DNA from: Streptomyces avidinii
GTDB lineage: Bacteria; Actinomycetota; Actinomycetes; Streptomycetales; Streptomycetaceae
DNA: 64,000 bases
Assembly: GCF_014650695.1 (NCBI RefSeq)
Contig: NZ_BMVL01000004.1
Coordinates: 96,871-160,870, forward strand
Direction: 5' to 3'
The position numbers were made by a program, and so were the translations under genes. Positions 14,764 to 22,919 of this stretch are shown here, piece by piece. How positions within the stretch are numbered: position 1 is the first letter of the stretch; every line of letters begins with the position of its first letter. The notes beneath the pieces were generated by a model. That model did no database searches. It worked only from the letters and a program-made list of their open reading frames with translations, and was not told the DNA's origin.

Positions 14764-17145
14764 ATGTCTCCCACAGAACCCGAAGGCATACGACGGCAGT
14801 CGACGCCCCGTCGGTGGCGCACCGTGCGCCTGCGCACCCTGCTCATCTGGCTGGCCGTGGTCCCCACCGTCGCGATGGGCACCCAAGTGACGCTGACCGC
14901 ACAACGATTGCTGGACCAGTCGGAGCAGCTGCGGTCCGACGTGGTGGCCGCCGAGCGGATCGGCGCCCCGCTCTACACGCTGATGGTCGACATGCAGGCC
15001 GAGCGGACGGCGACCGCCTCCCGTTGGATGGAGACCGGCGGGTCCGAGGGCGAACTCCGCGCCCGGCGCGAGGCCACGGACCTGGCCGCGGCCGAGTTCC
15101 GCCGCCTGGCGGTCGATCCGTCGAGGTCCTTCGGAGAAGTGACCCGGCAACTCGACAAGCTCGCCGACCACCGTCAGCGGGCGGACACCCGCAGCGGCAC
15201 CGCCGACAGCACGCTGGCCTACTACTCCGAGGTGATCGGCAAGGTCATCCAGGTGTACCAGCAGGAGTTCAGCCACGCCGAGGACGCCGAACTCGCCCAG
15301 GCGAGCCGGCCCGTGGTGTCGATGCTCCAGGCCACCGAGATGGTGGCGCGCGAGGACACCGTCCTGGCCCTGGCCGGACCGTCCGGGGAACTGACCTTCG
15401 CCGGCTACGACCAGTTCGTCAGCGCCCTGGGCGCCCAGCGGTACCTGCACGAGGCGTTGATCGTGCCGCACCTCACGGCGAGGGACCAGCGGTTCTACGA
15501 GCGCGTCGTCGGCTCCGCGGACTGGCAGACCAAGACGCGCATCGAGAGCGCGGTCCTCTCCGGGCACAAGGACATCGCCTCGGGCATCAGGCTGCCCGCC
15601 GATATCGCCGGCTGGCCCTCCGCGCACGCCAACTTCTCGGTGCAGATGACCACGCTCAACATCGACCTGGCCCGCTCGGTCCTCGCCCGCGGCGACGCCA
15701 AGGCCGCCGAGCTGCAGACCGAGGTCGCCTGGCTGATCGCGGGCAGCGCCGGCGGGCTGCTGGCCGTCGTCGTCGTGGTCGTCCTCACCACCCGGTCGGT
15801 CCTCCGCCGCCTCCACGACCTGCACGAACGCACGGTGACCGTCGCGGAGGAGACCCTGCCCGACGTCGTCTCCCGGCTCCAGCGCGGACAGACCGTGGAC
15901 CCCGGGGTCCTGCCGGCCGTGAGCGGGGACCGCGACGAGGTCGGACGCATCAGCGACGCGTTCGCCCGGGCCGTCGCCGTGTCCGTCGACGGACACCGCC
16001 AGCTCGCCGCCGAGCGCCACGGATTCGGCCTGTTCGCCTCCGGCATCGCCTCGCGGACCGGCAACCTGGTCAGCCGCCAGCTGAGCCTCACCGAGGACCT
16101 CCAGGACACCTTCGGCCACGACGAGGCGCTGCTCGCGGAGCTGATGCGGGCCGACCAGCTGACGGTCGGCATGCGGCGCCAGATCGAGAACCTCCTCATC
16201 CTCGCGGGCGGCGAGGTCCCCGACCCGCACACCGAGCCCATGCGCGTGGCCGACCTGCTGCGCGAAGCGGCCGCGGAGGTCGAGGACTTCCGGCGCATCG
16301 AGCGGCAGGCCCTGGACGAGATCAGTGTGGAACCGAGCGCGATCAGCCGGATCAGCCACCTGCTCGCGGAGCTGCTGGACAACGCCACCCGGTTCTCCCC
16401 GCCGCGGGCCAAGGTGGTCATCCGCGCCGAGGTGGTGGCGGACGGGCTGTCCGTCGAGATCGAGGACCGCGGGCCGCGCGTGAGCCCGGAGCGCTACGAG
16501 GAGATGAACGGGCGCCTGCACGCGGCCCCGCCGTACTCCGTCCTGGCGCAGAACGCCCACCGGCTCGGGCTCTTCGTCGTCGGGCACCTCGCCGAGCAGC
16601 TCCGGGCCACGGTCACCCTGCGCCGTTCTGTCTACGGGGGCACCTCGGCGGTGGTGATCCTGCCCGGGGAGCTGCTGGTGGCCGCCGACGAGCGGGACCC
16701 GCGCGCCCCCGAGCCCGAGCCGCAGCGGGCTCTGGAGGCCCCGGCCCCGGTTCCCGAGCTGCTCCCGGCGCCCGCCCCGGCTCCGGCGGCCACTGCGGCC
16801 GCTTCCGTGCCGGGACCGGCCCAGGCGGGCGGGCCCGAGCCCGCACCCGAGCCGGTCGCGCACACGAGTGCCGGGCTGCCGAGCCGCCGTACCAAGGCAC
16901 CCGCGGCCGTGCCCGCGGCCGCGCCCGCCCCCGAGCTGGTACCCGTACCCGCACGCGCGGGCCGCCCGGCCCTCCCGGAGCGCGTCCCGCAGACCCACAT
17001 CGCCGAACAGCTGCGCGAGCCCCGCGCGCAGGAGACCGTGGTCCGGCCCGACACCGCGACACCCGAAGAGGTGGCCGATGCCTGGGCGGACTACGAACAG
17101 GGGACCCAGACAGTGGAAGAAGAGCTCCGACGGGATCAGCCATGA
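14764..17145 (+). CDS. cvnA: Conservon sensor CvnA, histidine-kinase-like membrane protein
   Basis: First gene of a conservon. Transmembrane helix 1 (LLIWLAVVPTVAMGTQV) is followed by an extracellular nitrate/nitrite-sensing-type (NIT) helical domain to about residue 320, helix 2 (VAWLIAGSAGGLLAVVVVVV), a HAMP-like linker, and an HATPase core with ELLDNATRFSPP (N box), IEDRGPRVSP and HRLGLFVVGHLAEQL. A long Pro/Ala-rich tail begins near residue 645. The helix that normally carries the phospho-acceptor in related kinases reads RADQLTVGMRRQIENLL, with Gln where His is usual, so histidine autophosphorylation is doubtful. The ATG at 14764 is preferred to 14713 because GAGGA precedes it. The stop overlaps the cvnB start (ATGA). 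Confidence 0.88.
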   Translation: MSPTEPEGIRRQSTPRRWRTVRLRTLLIWLAVVPTVAMGTQVTLTAQRLLDQSEQLRSDVVAAERIGAPLYTLMVDMQAERTATASRWMETGGSEGELRARREATDLAAAEFRRLAVDPSRSFGEVTRQLDKLADHRQRADTRSGTADSTLAYYSEVIGKVIQVYQQEFSHAEDAELAQASRPVVSMLQATEMVAREDTVLALAGPSGELTFAGYDQFVSALGAQRYLHEALIVPHLTARDQRFYERVVGSADWQTKTRIESAVLSGHKDIASGIRLPADIAGWPSAHANFSVQMTTLNIDLARSVLARGDAKAAELQTEVAWLIAGSAGGLLAVVVVVVLTTRSVLRRLHDLHERTVTVAEETLPDVVSRLQRGQTVDPGVLPAVSGDRDEVGRISDAFARAVAVSVDGHRQLAAERHGFGLFASGIASRTGNLVSRQLSLTEDLQDTFGHDEALLAELMRADQLTVGMRRQIENLLILAGGEVPDPHTEPMRVADLLREAAAEVEDFRRIERQALDEISVEPSAISRISHLLAELLDNATRFSPPRAKVVIRAEVVADGLSVEIEDRGPRVSPERYEEMNGRLHAAPPYSVLAQNAHRLGLFVVGHLAEQLRATVTLRRSVYGGTSAVVILPGELLVAADERDPRAPEPEPQRALEAPAPVPELLPAPAPAPAATAAASVPGPAQAGGPEPAPEPVAHTSAGLPSRRTKAPAAVPAAAPAPELVPVPARAGRPALPERVPQTHIAEQLREPRAQETVVRPDTATPEEVADAWADYEQGTQTVEEELRRDQP

Positions 17146-17558
17146 CCACCTCACCGAACACTGCGGCAGCCAACGACGCGATCTACAGCGTCCTCGACAA
17201 CAACCTGAGCAGGATCGCCGGCGTCCAGGGAGCCGTGCTCCTGTCCAACGACGGCATCAAGCTCAGCGCCTACCTGCTGGACGAGCCCCAGGCCGAGCGC
17301 ATGGCGGCCGCGGCCTCCGGCATCGCGTCCACGATGAAGGCGATATCCCGGGACGTCGACGGCGGCCGCGTCATCCGCCAGCTCGTCGAGATGGACGACC
17401 GGTACCTGTGCATCGTCGGATGCGGCGAGGGCAGCACGCTCATCGTGGTGACCTCCCGCAAGGCGCGGCTCGGCGAGCTGGGCGGCGAGGCCGTACGGAC
17501 CGCGCAGGCGCTCGGCGAGTGGCTGGGCACCCCCGAGCGCGGCCAGCCGTCCGCGTAA
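17142..17558 (+). CDS. cvnB: Conservon Roadblock/LC7 protein CvnB
   Basis: 138 residues forming a Roadblock/LC7 fold (VQGAVLLSNDGIKLSAYLLD, CIVGCGEGSTLIVVTSRKAR, GELGGEAVRTAQALGEWL). In bacteria these dimeric proteins act as regulators or activating partners of small Ras-like GTPases such as CvnD, and form a membrane complex with CvnA. The ATG overlaps the cvnA stop; the TAA overlaps the cvnC ATG (taATG), so all members are translationally coupled. Confidence 0.92.
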   Translation: MTTSPNTAAANDAIYSVLDNNLSRIAGVQGAVLLSNDGIKLSAYLLDEPQAERMAAAASGIASTMKAISRDVDGGRVIRQLVEMDDRYLCIVGCGEGSTLIVVTSRKARLGELGGEAVRTAQALGEWLGTPERGQPSA

Positions 17559-17929
17559 TGCCGCAGGACGAGCCACAGCCACAGCCCGGCCGCCGCCGGA
17601 CGCGGCTGTACGCCCTGACCGACGGGCGTACGGCCGCAGCGCACACCGTCCTCACCATGGACACCACGATCACGGCGGCGACCGGCGCGGACGTGGACGG
17701 CGGCCTGCCCACCGAGTGGCAGGAGATCCTCGCCATGTGCGCGCCGCCGGGCGGGCGGGCGGTCGCGGAGATAGCGGCGCGGATGAACATCCGCCTCACC
17801 CCGATGACGCTGCTCCTCGGTGAACTCGCCGACCGCGGGCTGATCCACCACCGGCCGCCCCTGGCGGTCGCCGAGACCACCGACGTGCACCTGCTCATGA
17901 GAATCAGGGACAGCCTTGCCCGGATATGA
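17558..17929 (+). CDS. cvnC: Conservon DUF742 protein CvnC
   Basis: 123 residues. The N-terminal RTRLYALTDGRTAAA and the winged-helix-like C-terminus (GRAVAEIAARMNIRLTPMTL, ADRGLIHHRPP, DVHLLMRIRDSLARI) are diagnostic of DUF742, the third conservon component. Its biochemical role is unsettled; the fold suggests protein or DNA binding. It overlaps cvnB by one base and cvnD by 14 bases. Confidence 0.92.
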   Translation: MPQDEPQPQPGRRRTRLYALTDGRTAAAHTVLTMDTTITAATGADVDGGLPTEWQEILAMCAPPGGRAVAEIAARMNIRLTPMTLLLGELADRGLIHHRPPLAVAETTDVHLLMRIRDSLARI

Positions 17930-18521
17930 CACGACCGCGACCGCCCACCGGGAACCGGCCCCGGTCAAGATCCTCGTCGCCGGCGGGTTCGGGGTCGGGA
18001 AGACGACGCTGGTGGAGACGATCTCCGAGATCGAGCCGCTGCGCACGGAGGAACGGCTGACCGCCGCCGGTGTCGGCGTCGACGACCTCGACGGCATCGA
18101 GTCCAAGACGGTGACCACCGTGGCGATGGACTTCGGCCGGCTCACCCTCACCGACGCCGGAGTCGTCCTCTACCTGTTCGGCACGCCCGGCCAGGAACGC
18201 TTCTGGTTCATGTGGGACGACCTGCTGAACGGGGCGCTCGGGGCGATCGTGCTGGTCGACACCGGCCGCCTCGACCGCAGCTTCCCGGCCGTGGACTTCT
18301 TCGAGAGCCGCGGACTGCCCTTCGTGGTCGGCGCGAACTGCTTCCACGGCGAACAGCCCTACACCGCGGAGGAGATCGCGGCCGCGCTGCACCTGCGCGA
18401 TCCGAACACGCCCGTCCTCATGCTCGACGCCCGCTCCCGTACGGACGTCCGCGCGTCCCTCATCGCGCTGCTCGACCTGCTCATCACCAAGGCGCAGGCC
18501 CCGGCGGCCGTCAGCGGCTGA
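17916..18521 (+). CDS. cvnD: Conservon Ras-like GTPase CvnD
   Basis: 201 residues. G1 is GGFGVGKTTLVETISEIEP, G3 is LFGTPGQERFWFMWDDLLNG, and GANCFHG lies at the position of the NKxD box, the usual atypical form in this MglA-related family. It should cycle between GTP and GDP under the control of CvnB. No ATG or GTG is available in frame before the P-loop, so the TTG at 17916, inside cvnC, is the likely start. Its last 11 bases overlap the end of the convergent reductase gene. Confidence 0.9.
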   Translation: MPGYDTTATAHREPAPVKILVAGGFGVGKTTLVETISEIEPLRTEERLTAAGVGVDDLDGIESKTVTTVAMDFGRLTLTDAGVVLYLFGTPGQERFWFMWDDLLNGALGAIVLVDTGRLDRSFPAVDFFESRGLPFVVGANCFHGEQPYTAEEIAAALHLRDPNTPVLMLDARSRTDVRASLIALLDLLITKAQAPAAVSG

Positions 18522-19431
18522 GTCCGGACCGGGCCGCGGTCACCGACGCCAGGTGGTCGGCCAGGTTCCGGTGCGGGCTCCAGCCCTGCGCCCGGGCCCG
18601 GGTCAGGTCCAGCACCACCGGGTGCGCCAGCTGGTCCACCGCGTAGCGGCTGAGGGCCGGTTCGGTGCCGGCCGCCGTCGCCACGGCCTCCGCGATCCGC
18701 GCCGCCGCGGCGGCCACCGGCAGCGGGAGGTGCCGGATCCGGGCCCGGACGCGGTGCGCGCGCAGCACCGCGCGCACCGCGGCGTCGCGGCCGTACGGTT
18801 CCCCGTCGGCGATGTTGTACGCACCCGGCGCCCAGGAGGCCGCGGCCAGGCAGGCCCGCGTCAGGTTCTCCACCGCGGTGAGGCTGAGCCGTACGTCCGG
18901 GCCGGGCAGCAGCAGCGTGCCCGCCCGGACCCGGGACAGCAGCCGGGGCAGCAGCGTGGTGTCGCCCGGCCCGTAGACGGCCCGCGGCCGCAGCACCACC
19001 GCCCCGGCGGCCAGGGCCAGGGCCTCGCCCTGTGCCTTGGTCCGCCCGTAGGCGTTCAACTGCCCGGCGCGCGGGTGCTCCTCGCCGACCAGGCCGCGGT
19101 CGCGCCGCGGGTCGTACACGCTGGCGCTGCTCACCCACACCACGGGCCGCCCGCCGGCCGCCCTCAGCAGCCGCTCCGTACCCTCCACGTTGACCGCGCG
19201 CATCAGCGCCGCGGCCCGCGAGCCGGGCGCGGGATCCCCGACGGCCGCCGCGCAGTGCACCACCAGGTCCGCGCCCGTCAGGTCCGGCAGCTCCCGGGCG
19301 GCGTCCCAGAACCGGTGCGTGCCCACCGGGCCGGGCCCGCGGCCCAGGCACACCACCTCGGCCCCGGCCGCCGCGGCGGCGCGTGCGACGTGCCCGCCGC
19401 AGAAGCCACTGGCGCCCGTGACCGCGATCAT
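18511..19431 (-). CDS. NAD(P)-dependent short-chain reductase/epimerase, OleD-like
   Basis: 306 residues, extended SDR type. The nucleotide-binding motif is TGASGFCGGHVARAA; VSSASVYDP supplies the catalytic Ser/Thr region and LNAYGRTKAQGEALALA the YxxxK dyad. Among extended SDRs, the setting next to OleA- and OleC-like genes points to an OleD-type enzyme, which reduces a 2-alkyl-3-ketoacyl product to the beta-hydroxy acid before ring closure or decarboxylation. It is the last gene of the five-gene operon; its ATG overlaps the P450 stop (ATGA). A plain sugar-nucleotide epimerase is possible but less likely. Confidence 0.8.
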   Translation of the reverse strand: MIAVTGASGFCGGHVARAAAAAGAEVVCLGRGPGPVGTHRFWDAARELPDLTGADLVVHCAAAVGDPAPGSRAAALMRAVNVEGTERLLRAAGGRPVVWVSSASVYDPRRDRGLVGEEHPRAGQLNAYGRTKAQGEALALAAGAVVLRPRAVYGPGDTTLLPRLLSRVRAGTLLLPGPDVRLSLTAVENLTRACLAAASWAPGAYNIADGEPYGRDAAVRAVLRAHRVRARIRHLPLPVAAAAARIAEAVATAAGTEPALSRYAVDQLAHPVVLDLTRARAQGWSPHRNLADHLASVTAARSGLSR

Positions 19432-20537
19432 GCCGCGGCCCCGGCGGCCCCGGCCCGTACGGTCAGTGCGCGCCAGCCGGGCAGGGCCGCGCCCCGGTCC
19501 ACCCGGGCCCGCGCGACCACCGGCCGGTACGGAGCCAGCGCGCCCAGGACGTCGGCCAGTTGGGCCCGGGCCAGCCGGGCCCCGGGGCACGCGTGCGGTC
19601 CGGCGCCGAACACCAGCCGGGCCACGGCCGGGCCGGCGGGCCGTCGGGGGTCCGGGTCGCGCCGGTGCGCGGCGGCCGCGTGCCGGGCGACCAGCAGCAG
19701 CCGGTCACCGCCCCGCACCGGGCAGCCGCCGACGGCTCCGTCCGCCGCGGCCACCCGGGGCAGCAGCGGGGAGGCCGCGGTGACCCGCAGCAGCTCGTCG
19801 GCCAGCACGGGCCGCAGGGCCGCGTCCGCCGCCTGGTCCCACAGCCCCGCGTCGGCGCACCAGGCAACCGCCCGCGGCAGCGCGGCAACGGTGGTGTTGA
19901 CGGCGGCCACCGCCACCATCGCCGACAGGGCCTCATCGGCAGGGCCCAGGAGCAGGCGGAGCCGGTCGGTGGCACGGGCCGCGGCGGCCTCGGCCCGCGG
20001 GCGGCGCGGACCCGGCAGGTGGCTGCGTACGGAGGCGGCAGCGGCCTCGGCGGCCGCTCCGGCGACCGCTCGCGGATCGGCGCCGGGCCCCAGCAGGGCG
20101 CACACCACCGCCCCGGAGAGCTCCCGCGCGAGGTCGACGAGGTCCACCTCCCCGCCCCGCGCCAGCGGCGCGAGCCGGCGTACGAGCAAGGGCTGCCAGA
20201 GCGCCCGGAGTTCCTCGACCCCGGCCGCGCCCAGCGTGCCCGCGAGGCCCCGCCGGTCCGCCCGGTGCCCGCCGCCCTCCTGGTCGAACAGCACACCCTC
20301 GCCGTCGCGCAGGGCCGCGCGCGCGGCGGCGCCCGTCGTACCGGCCGCCGTCCGGTCGAGCGGCAGCCGGGTCAGGGCCTCCCGGTAGGCGTCCGGCCCG
20401 TGCACCAGCAGGGTCCGGCCGAGCCGTCGCACCGCCCGCCCGCGGGTGGCGGCGAGCAGCCCGAACAGCAGGGGGTGGCTGCGCAGGTAGACCCGGCGGT
20501 CCCGGAGGCGGGCCCGGGCGTGGGACGTGGAGCTCAT
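19428..20537 (-). CDS. Cytochrome P450
   Basis: 369 residues, somewhat short for a bacterial P450. The heme-binding motif is FGAGPHACPGARLARAQ with the thiolate Cys, and the K-helix ExxR is ELLRVTAASPLL. The I-helix segment (AMVAVAAVNTTVAALPRAV) lacks the usual acidic-Thr pair, with Asn-Thr-Thr instead, which may affect oxygen activation or signal peroxide use. No redox partner is encoded nearby. ATG 20537 has GGAGGGA about 10 nt upstream. The operon context suggests hydroxylation or tailoring of a lipid product. A tandem repeat fills the gap to the upstream ligase gene. Confidence 0.88.
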   Translation of the reverse strand: MSSTSHARARLRDRRVYLRSHPLLFGLLAATRGRAVRRLGRTLLVHGPDAYREALTRLPLDRTAAGTTGAAARAALRDGEGVLFDQEGGGHRADRRGLAGTLGAAGVEELRALWQPLLVRRLAPLARGGEVDLVDLARELSGAVVCALLGPGADPRAVAGAAAEAAAASVRSHLPGPRRPRAEAAAARATDRLRLLLGPADEALSAMVAVAAVNTTVAALPRAVAWCADAGLWDQAADAALRPVLADELLRVTAASPLLPRVAAADGAVGGCPVRGGDRLLLVARHAAAAHRRDPDPRRPAGPAVARLVFGAGPHACPGARLARAQLADVLGALAPYRPVVARARVDRGAALPGWRALTVRAGAAGAAA

Positions 20538-20563
20538 CGGGGGTGTCCCTCCGTGGAATCGGC

Positions 20564-20668
20564 GGGCCGGGCAAGGGCGGGCCGGGCAAGGGCGGGCCGG
20601 GCAAGGGCGGGGCGGGCAAGGTCGGGCCGGGCAAGGGCGGGCCCGGCAAGGTCGGGCCGGGCAAAGGC
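20564..20668 (-). repeat. Seven tandem 15-bp repeats between ligase and P450 genes
   Basis: The unit gggccgggcaagggc is repeated seven times with small changes (gtc for ggc; gcg or ccc substitutions). It occupies nearly all of the gap between the ligase stop and the P450 start. In one minus-strand frame it reads LPGPP units, but no start ties it to a known domain. Confidence 0.85.
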
Positions 20669-20679
20669 GGCGAGGGCCG

Positions 20680-22164
20680 TCATCGCGCGGGGCCCAGGCG
20701 GCGGGCCGCGAGGGCCGCCGTCGCCGCCCGGTCGGGTTTGCGCGAGCGCCCCGACAGCGGGATCCGTTCCAGGAGCAGTGCGTCGGGCCGGGCCGTGCCC
20801 ATCCGGCCGACCGGCTCCGACAGGGCGGCGCGCAGGGCCCGTTCGTCCGCGCCGCGCTGCGGCTGCACGACCGCGACGAGCCGTTCGTCGCCGTCTCCCG
20901 CCGGGATCCCGACGAGCACGGCCAGTTCCACCCCCGGCACGTGCAGGGCGGGCTCGTACAGCCCCGGGTAGATGTTCTCCGCCCGGCGCAGCACCATGTC
21001 CTTGCTCCGGCCCTCGAGGACGATGCGGCCCGCGCCGTCCAGCCGGGCCCGGTCGCCCGTACGCACCCACGCGTCGGGCTCCTCCCCGAGGTAGCGGTGG
21101 CGGGCCGCGGGACCGGACAGCAGCAGCTGCCCGCTCTCGTCCGGCTTGGCGAGCACGCCCGGCAGCGGCGCCCCGACCAGGTCCCCGGCCTCCTCGAAGG
21201 CGGACTTCTCGCGCGACTCGACCGCGGCGGCCGGGAACAGCTCGGTGAGCGCGTACACCCCCCAGGCCTCGGCCGCGCCCGCCGCGCGCACGCGTTCCAG
21301 CAGCCCGGCTCCGGCCGGGGCCGAGCCCGTCCACACCCGGCCGTGGAAGCGGGCACCCGCGCCCAGCGCGTCCCGCAGCCGGGGCGGGGTCAGGTAGGTG
21401 TCCTGCGGACGCAACCGGTGCAGTTGCCGCGCCAGCACCCGGGTGTTGCCCGCCGGGAGGGCGACGGGGGCACCGCGCGTCAGCGCGGGCACGAGGACGA
21501 AGAAGGTGCCGCCGAGCACCGGGCGGTCCCCCTGCGCGTCGAAGAGGGAGGAGACCGTGGCCATCCCGGCCGCCAGACTCGCCCGGGTGTGTACGACCGC
21601 CCGTGGCCGGGAGGTGGTCCCGGAGGTGAACACGATCACCGCGTCGGCGTCCCCGTCCAGGTCGGCGCCGGGCGCGGGCACCCCACCGCGCGGCGCGTCC
21701 GGGTCCAGTGCGGGCGCACAGCCCGGCAGCCTCGGCCCGACCGTGGCCACCGGCCCCAGCTCGGCCAGGTCCGGCAGCGCGAGCCGGGCCCGGCGGGCCA
21801 GCGGCCGGGCCCAGCCCGCCACCGCCTGCGCGGCCGCGTCGGCCAGCACCAGCGAGGGCCGGGCCAGCGCGAGGCGGGCGCGCAGCACATCGGGTCCGGC
21901 GCCCGGGTCCAGTACGGCCCCGCGCAGTCCGAGCCGCCACAGCGCGAGCAGGACGGCGAGGGCGCGCGGACCGGGGCGTACGGCGACCCCGACGGTGTCC
22001 CCGGCGCGCAGCCCGCGTGCGTGCAGGGCCGCGGCGAAGGCGTCGGCCAGCTCGGCGAGTTCGCCGCGGGTCGCGCGTACCCGGGGTGCGCCGGTACGGG
22101 TGGCGGTGAGCACGGCGGGCCGCTCGGGGCGGCTGCGCAGTGCGTGGTCGAGGCGGTCCAGCAT
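20680..22164 (-). CDS. AMP-dependent ligase, OleC-like (beta-lactone synthetase candidate)
   Basis: 494 residues of the ANL superfamily. The P-loop-like A3 motif is VIVFTSGTTSRPRAVVHTR; later motifs are YALTELFP (A5), VRTGDRARLDGAGRIVLEGR (A7/A8) and the terminal lysine region PLSGRSRKPDRAATAALAAR (A10). The order and the ENIYPGLYEPALHVPGV segment are close to OleC, which converts beta-hydroxy acids to beta-lactones with ATP. Acyl-CoA or acyl-AMP ligase activity remains possible. ATG 22164 overlaps the glycosyltransferase stop (ATGA). Confidence 0.82.
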   Translation of the reverse strand: MLDRLDHALRSRPERPAVLTATRTGAPRVRATRGELAELADAFAAALHARGLRAGDTVGVAVRPGPRALAVLLALWRLGLRGAVLDPGAGPDVLRARLALARPSLVLADAAAQAVAGWARPLARRARLALPDLAELGPVATVGPRLPGCAPALDPDAPRGGVPAPGADLDGDADAVIVFTSGTTSRPRAVVHTRASLAAGMATVSSLFDAQGDRPVLGGTFFVLVPALTRGAPVALPAGNTRVLARQLHRLRPQDTYLTPPRLRDALGAGARFHGRVWTGSAPAGAGLLERVRAAGAAEAWGVYALTELFPAAAVESREKSAFEEAGDLVGAPLPGVLAKPDESGQLLLSGPAARHRYLGEEPDAWVRTGDRARLDGAGRIVLEGRSKDMVLRRAENIYPGLYEPALHVPGVELAVLVGIPAGDGDERLVAVVQPQRGADERALRAALSEPVGRMGTARPDALLLERIPLSGRSRKPDRAATAALAARRLGPAR

Positions 22165-22919
22165 CAGCGGGGGTCGTCCGTTCCGTGCGTGCCGCTGCCC
22201 TGATCGAGGTACCAGCGGGCGGTACCGGCGATCCCGTAGGCCCGCAGGCGCCGCGTCGAGTTCTCCACGACCATCTCCCGGCAGTGCGTGATCCGGTCGG
22301 TGTGGCGGCGTACGGCGTTCAGGAAGAGCCGGTCGGTCGGCGAGGGGCGCCGCGGCATGCCACCGACGGTCAGGTACAGCTCGGCCGTGATGGCCATGTT
22401 GTTCCCGGCGTGCATGCGGTACGGCGCCCGGTAGCCGCGCCGCCGGGCGTGCTCGGGCCGCAGCCGGCCGAAGAGCGCGGCGAGGGACACCAGTGCGCCG
22501 AACCCGGCCCGGCCGAGCGGGCCGTGCTCGTCGCGACGGGCCACGACCCGCCCGCACACCAGCCCGGGACTGCGGCGGAGCGCGGTCCGGGCGGCGCCGG
22601 TCCAGCCGGGACGGGGCAGGCAGTCGGCGTCCGTCCGGGCCAGCAGGGCGGCGCCCCGGCCGATCGCGTACCGGAAGCCGGTGTCCACCGCGGAGCCGAC
22701 GCCCTTCTCCGGCTCCTCGATCACCTCCACCGGGAAGGGCGCGCCGGCCGCGAACGCGCGGGCCACGGCCCCCGTACCGTCCGCCGAGGCGTTGTCGACG
22801 ACCAGCAGGGTGAAGTCCCGGTCCCGCTGCGCGGCGAGCGCCCGCAGGGTGTCGGCCAGCCGGGCCTCCTCCTCGTACGCGGGCACGATCACCCACATCG
22901 GGGCGTCCGCGGCCGTCAC
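22164..22919 (-). CDS. Glycosyltransferase family 2
   Basis: 251 residues with a GT-A fold: VIVPAYEEEARLADTLRALA, LLVVDNASADGTGAVARAF, and the metal-binding ARTDADCLPRPGW (DAD). No membrane helix, so it is probably cytosolic or peripheral. Its start is the GTG at 22919, overlapping the ketosynthase stop. Its place inside the OleA/OleC/OleD-like operon suggests that the lipid product, or a hydroxyl introduced by the P450, is glycosylated. The sugar donor cannot be predicted. Confidence 0.85.
   Translation of the reverse strand: MTAADAPMWVIVPAYEEEARLADTLRALAAQRDRDFTLLVVDNASADGTGAVARAFAAGAPFPVEVIEEPEKGVGSAVDTGFRYAIGRGAALLARTDADCLPRPGWTGAARTALRRSPGLVCGRVVARRDEHGPLGRAGFGALVSLAALFGRLRPEHARRRGYRAPYRMHAGNNMAITAELYLTVGGMPRRPSPTDRLFLNAVRRHTDRITHCREMVVENSTRRLRAYGIAGTARWYLDQGSGTHGTDDPR

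Noticed and set aside
20564..20668. Possible small CRISPR or iteron set
   Set aside because: The 15-bp units are directly adjacent without spacers, and no replication gene is near.
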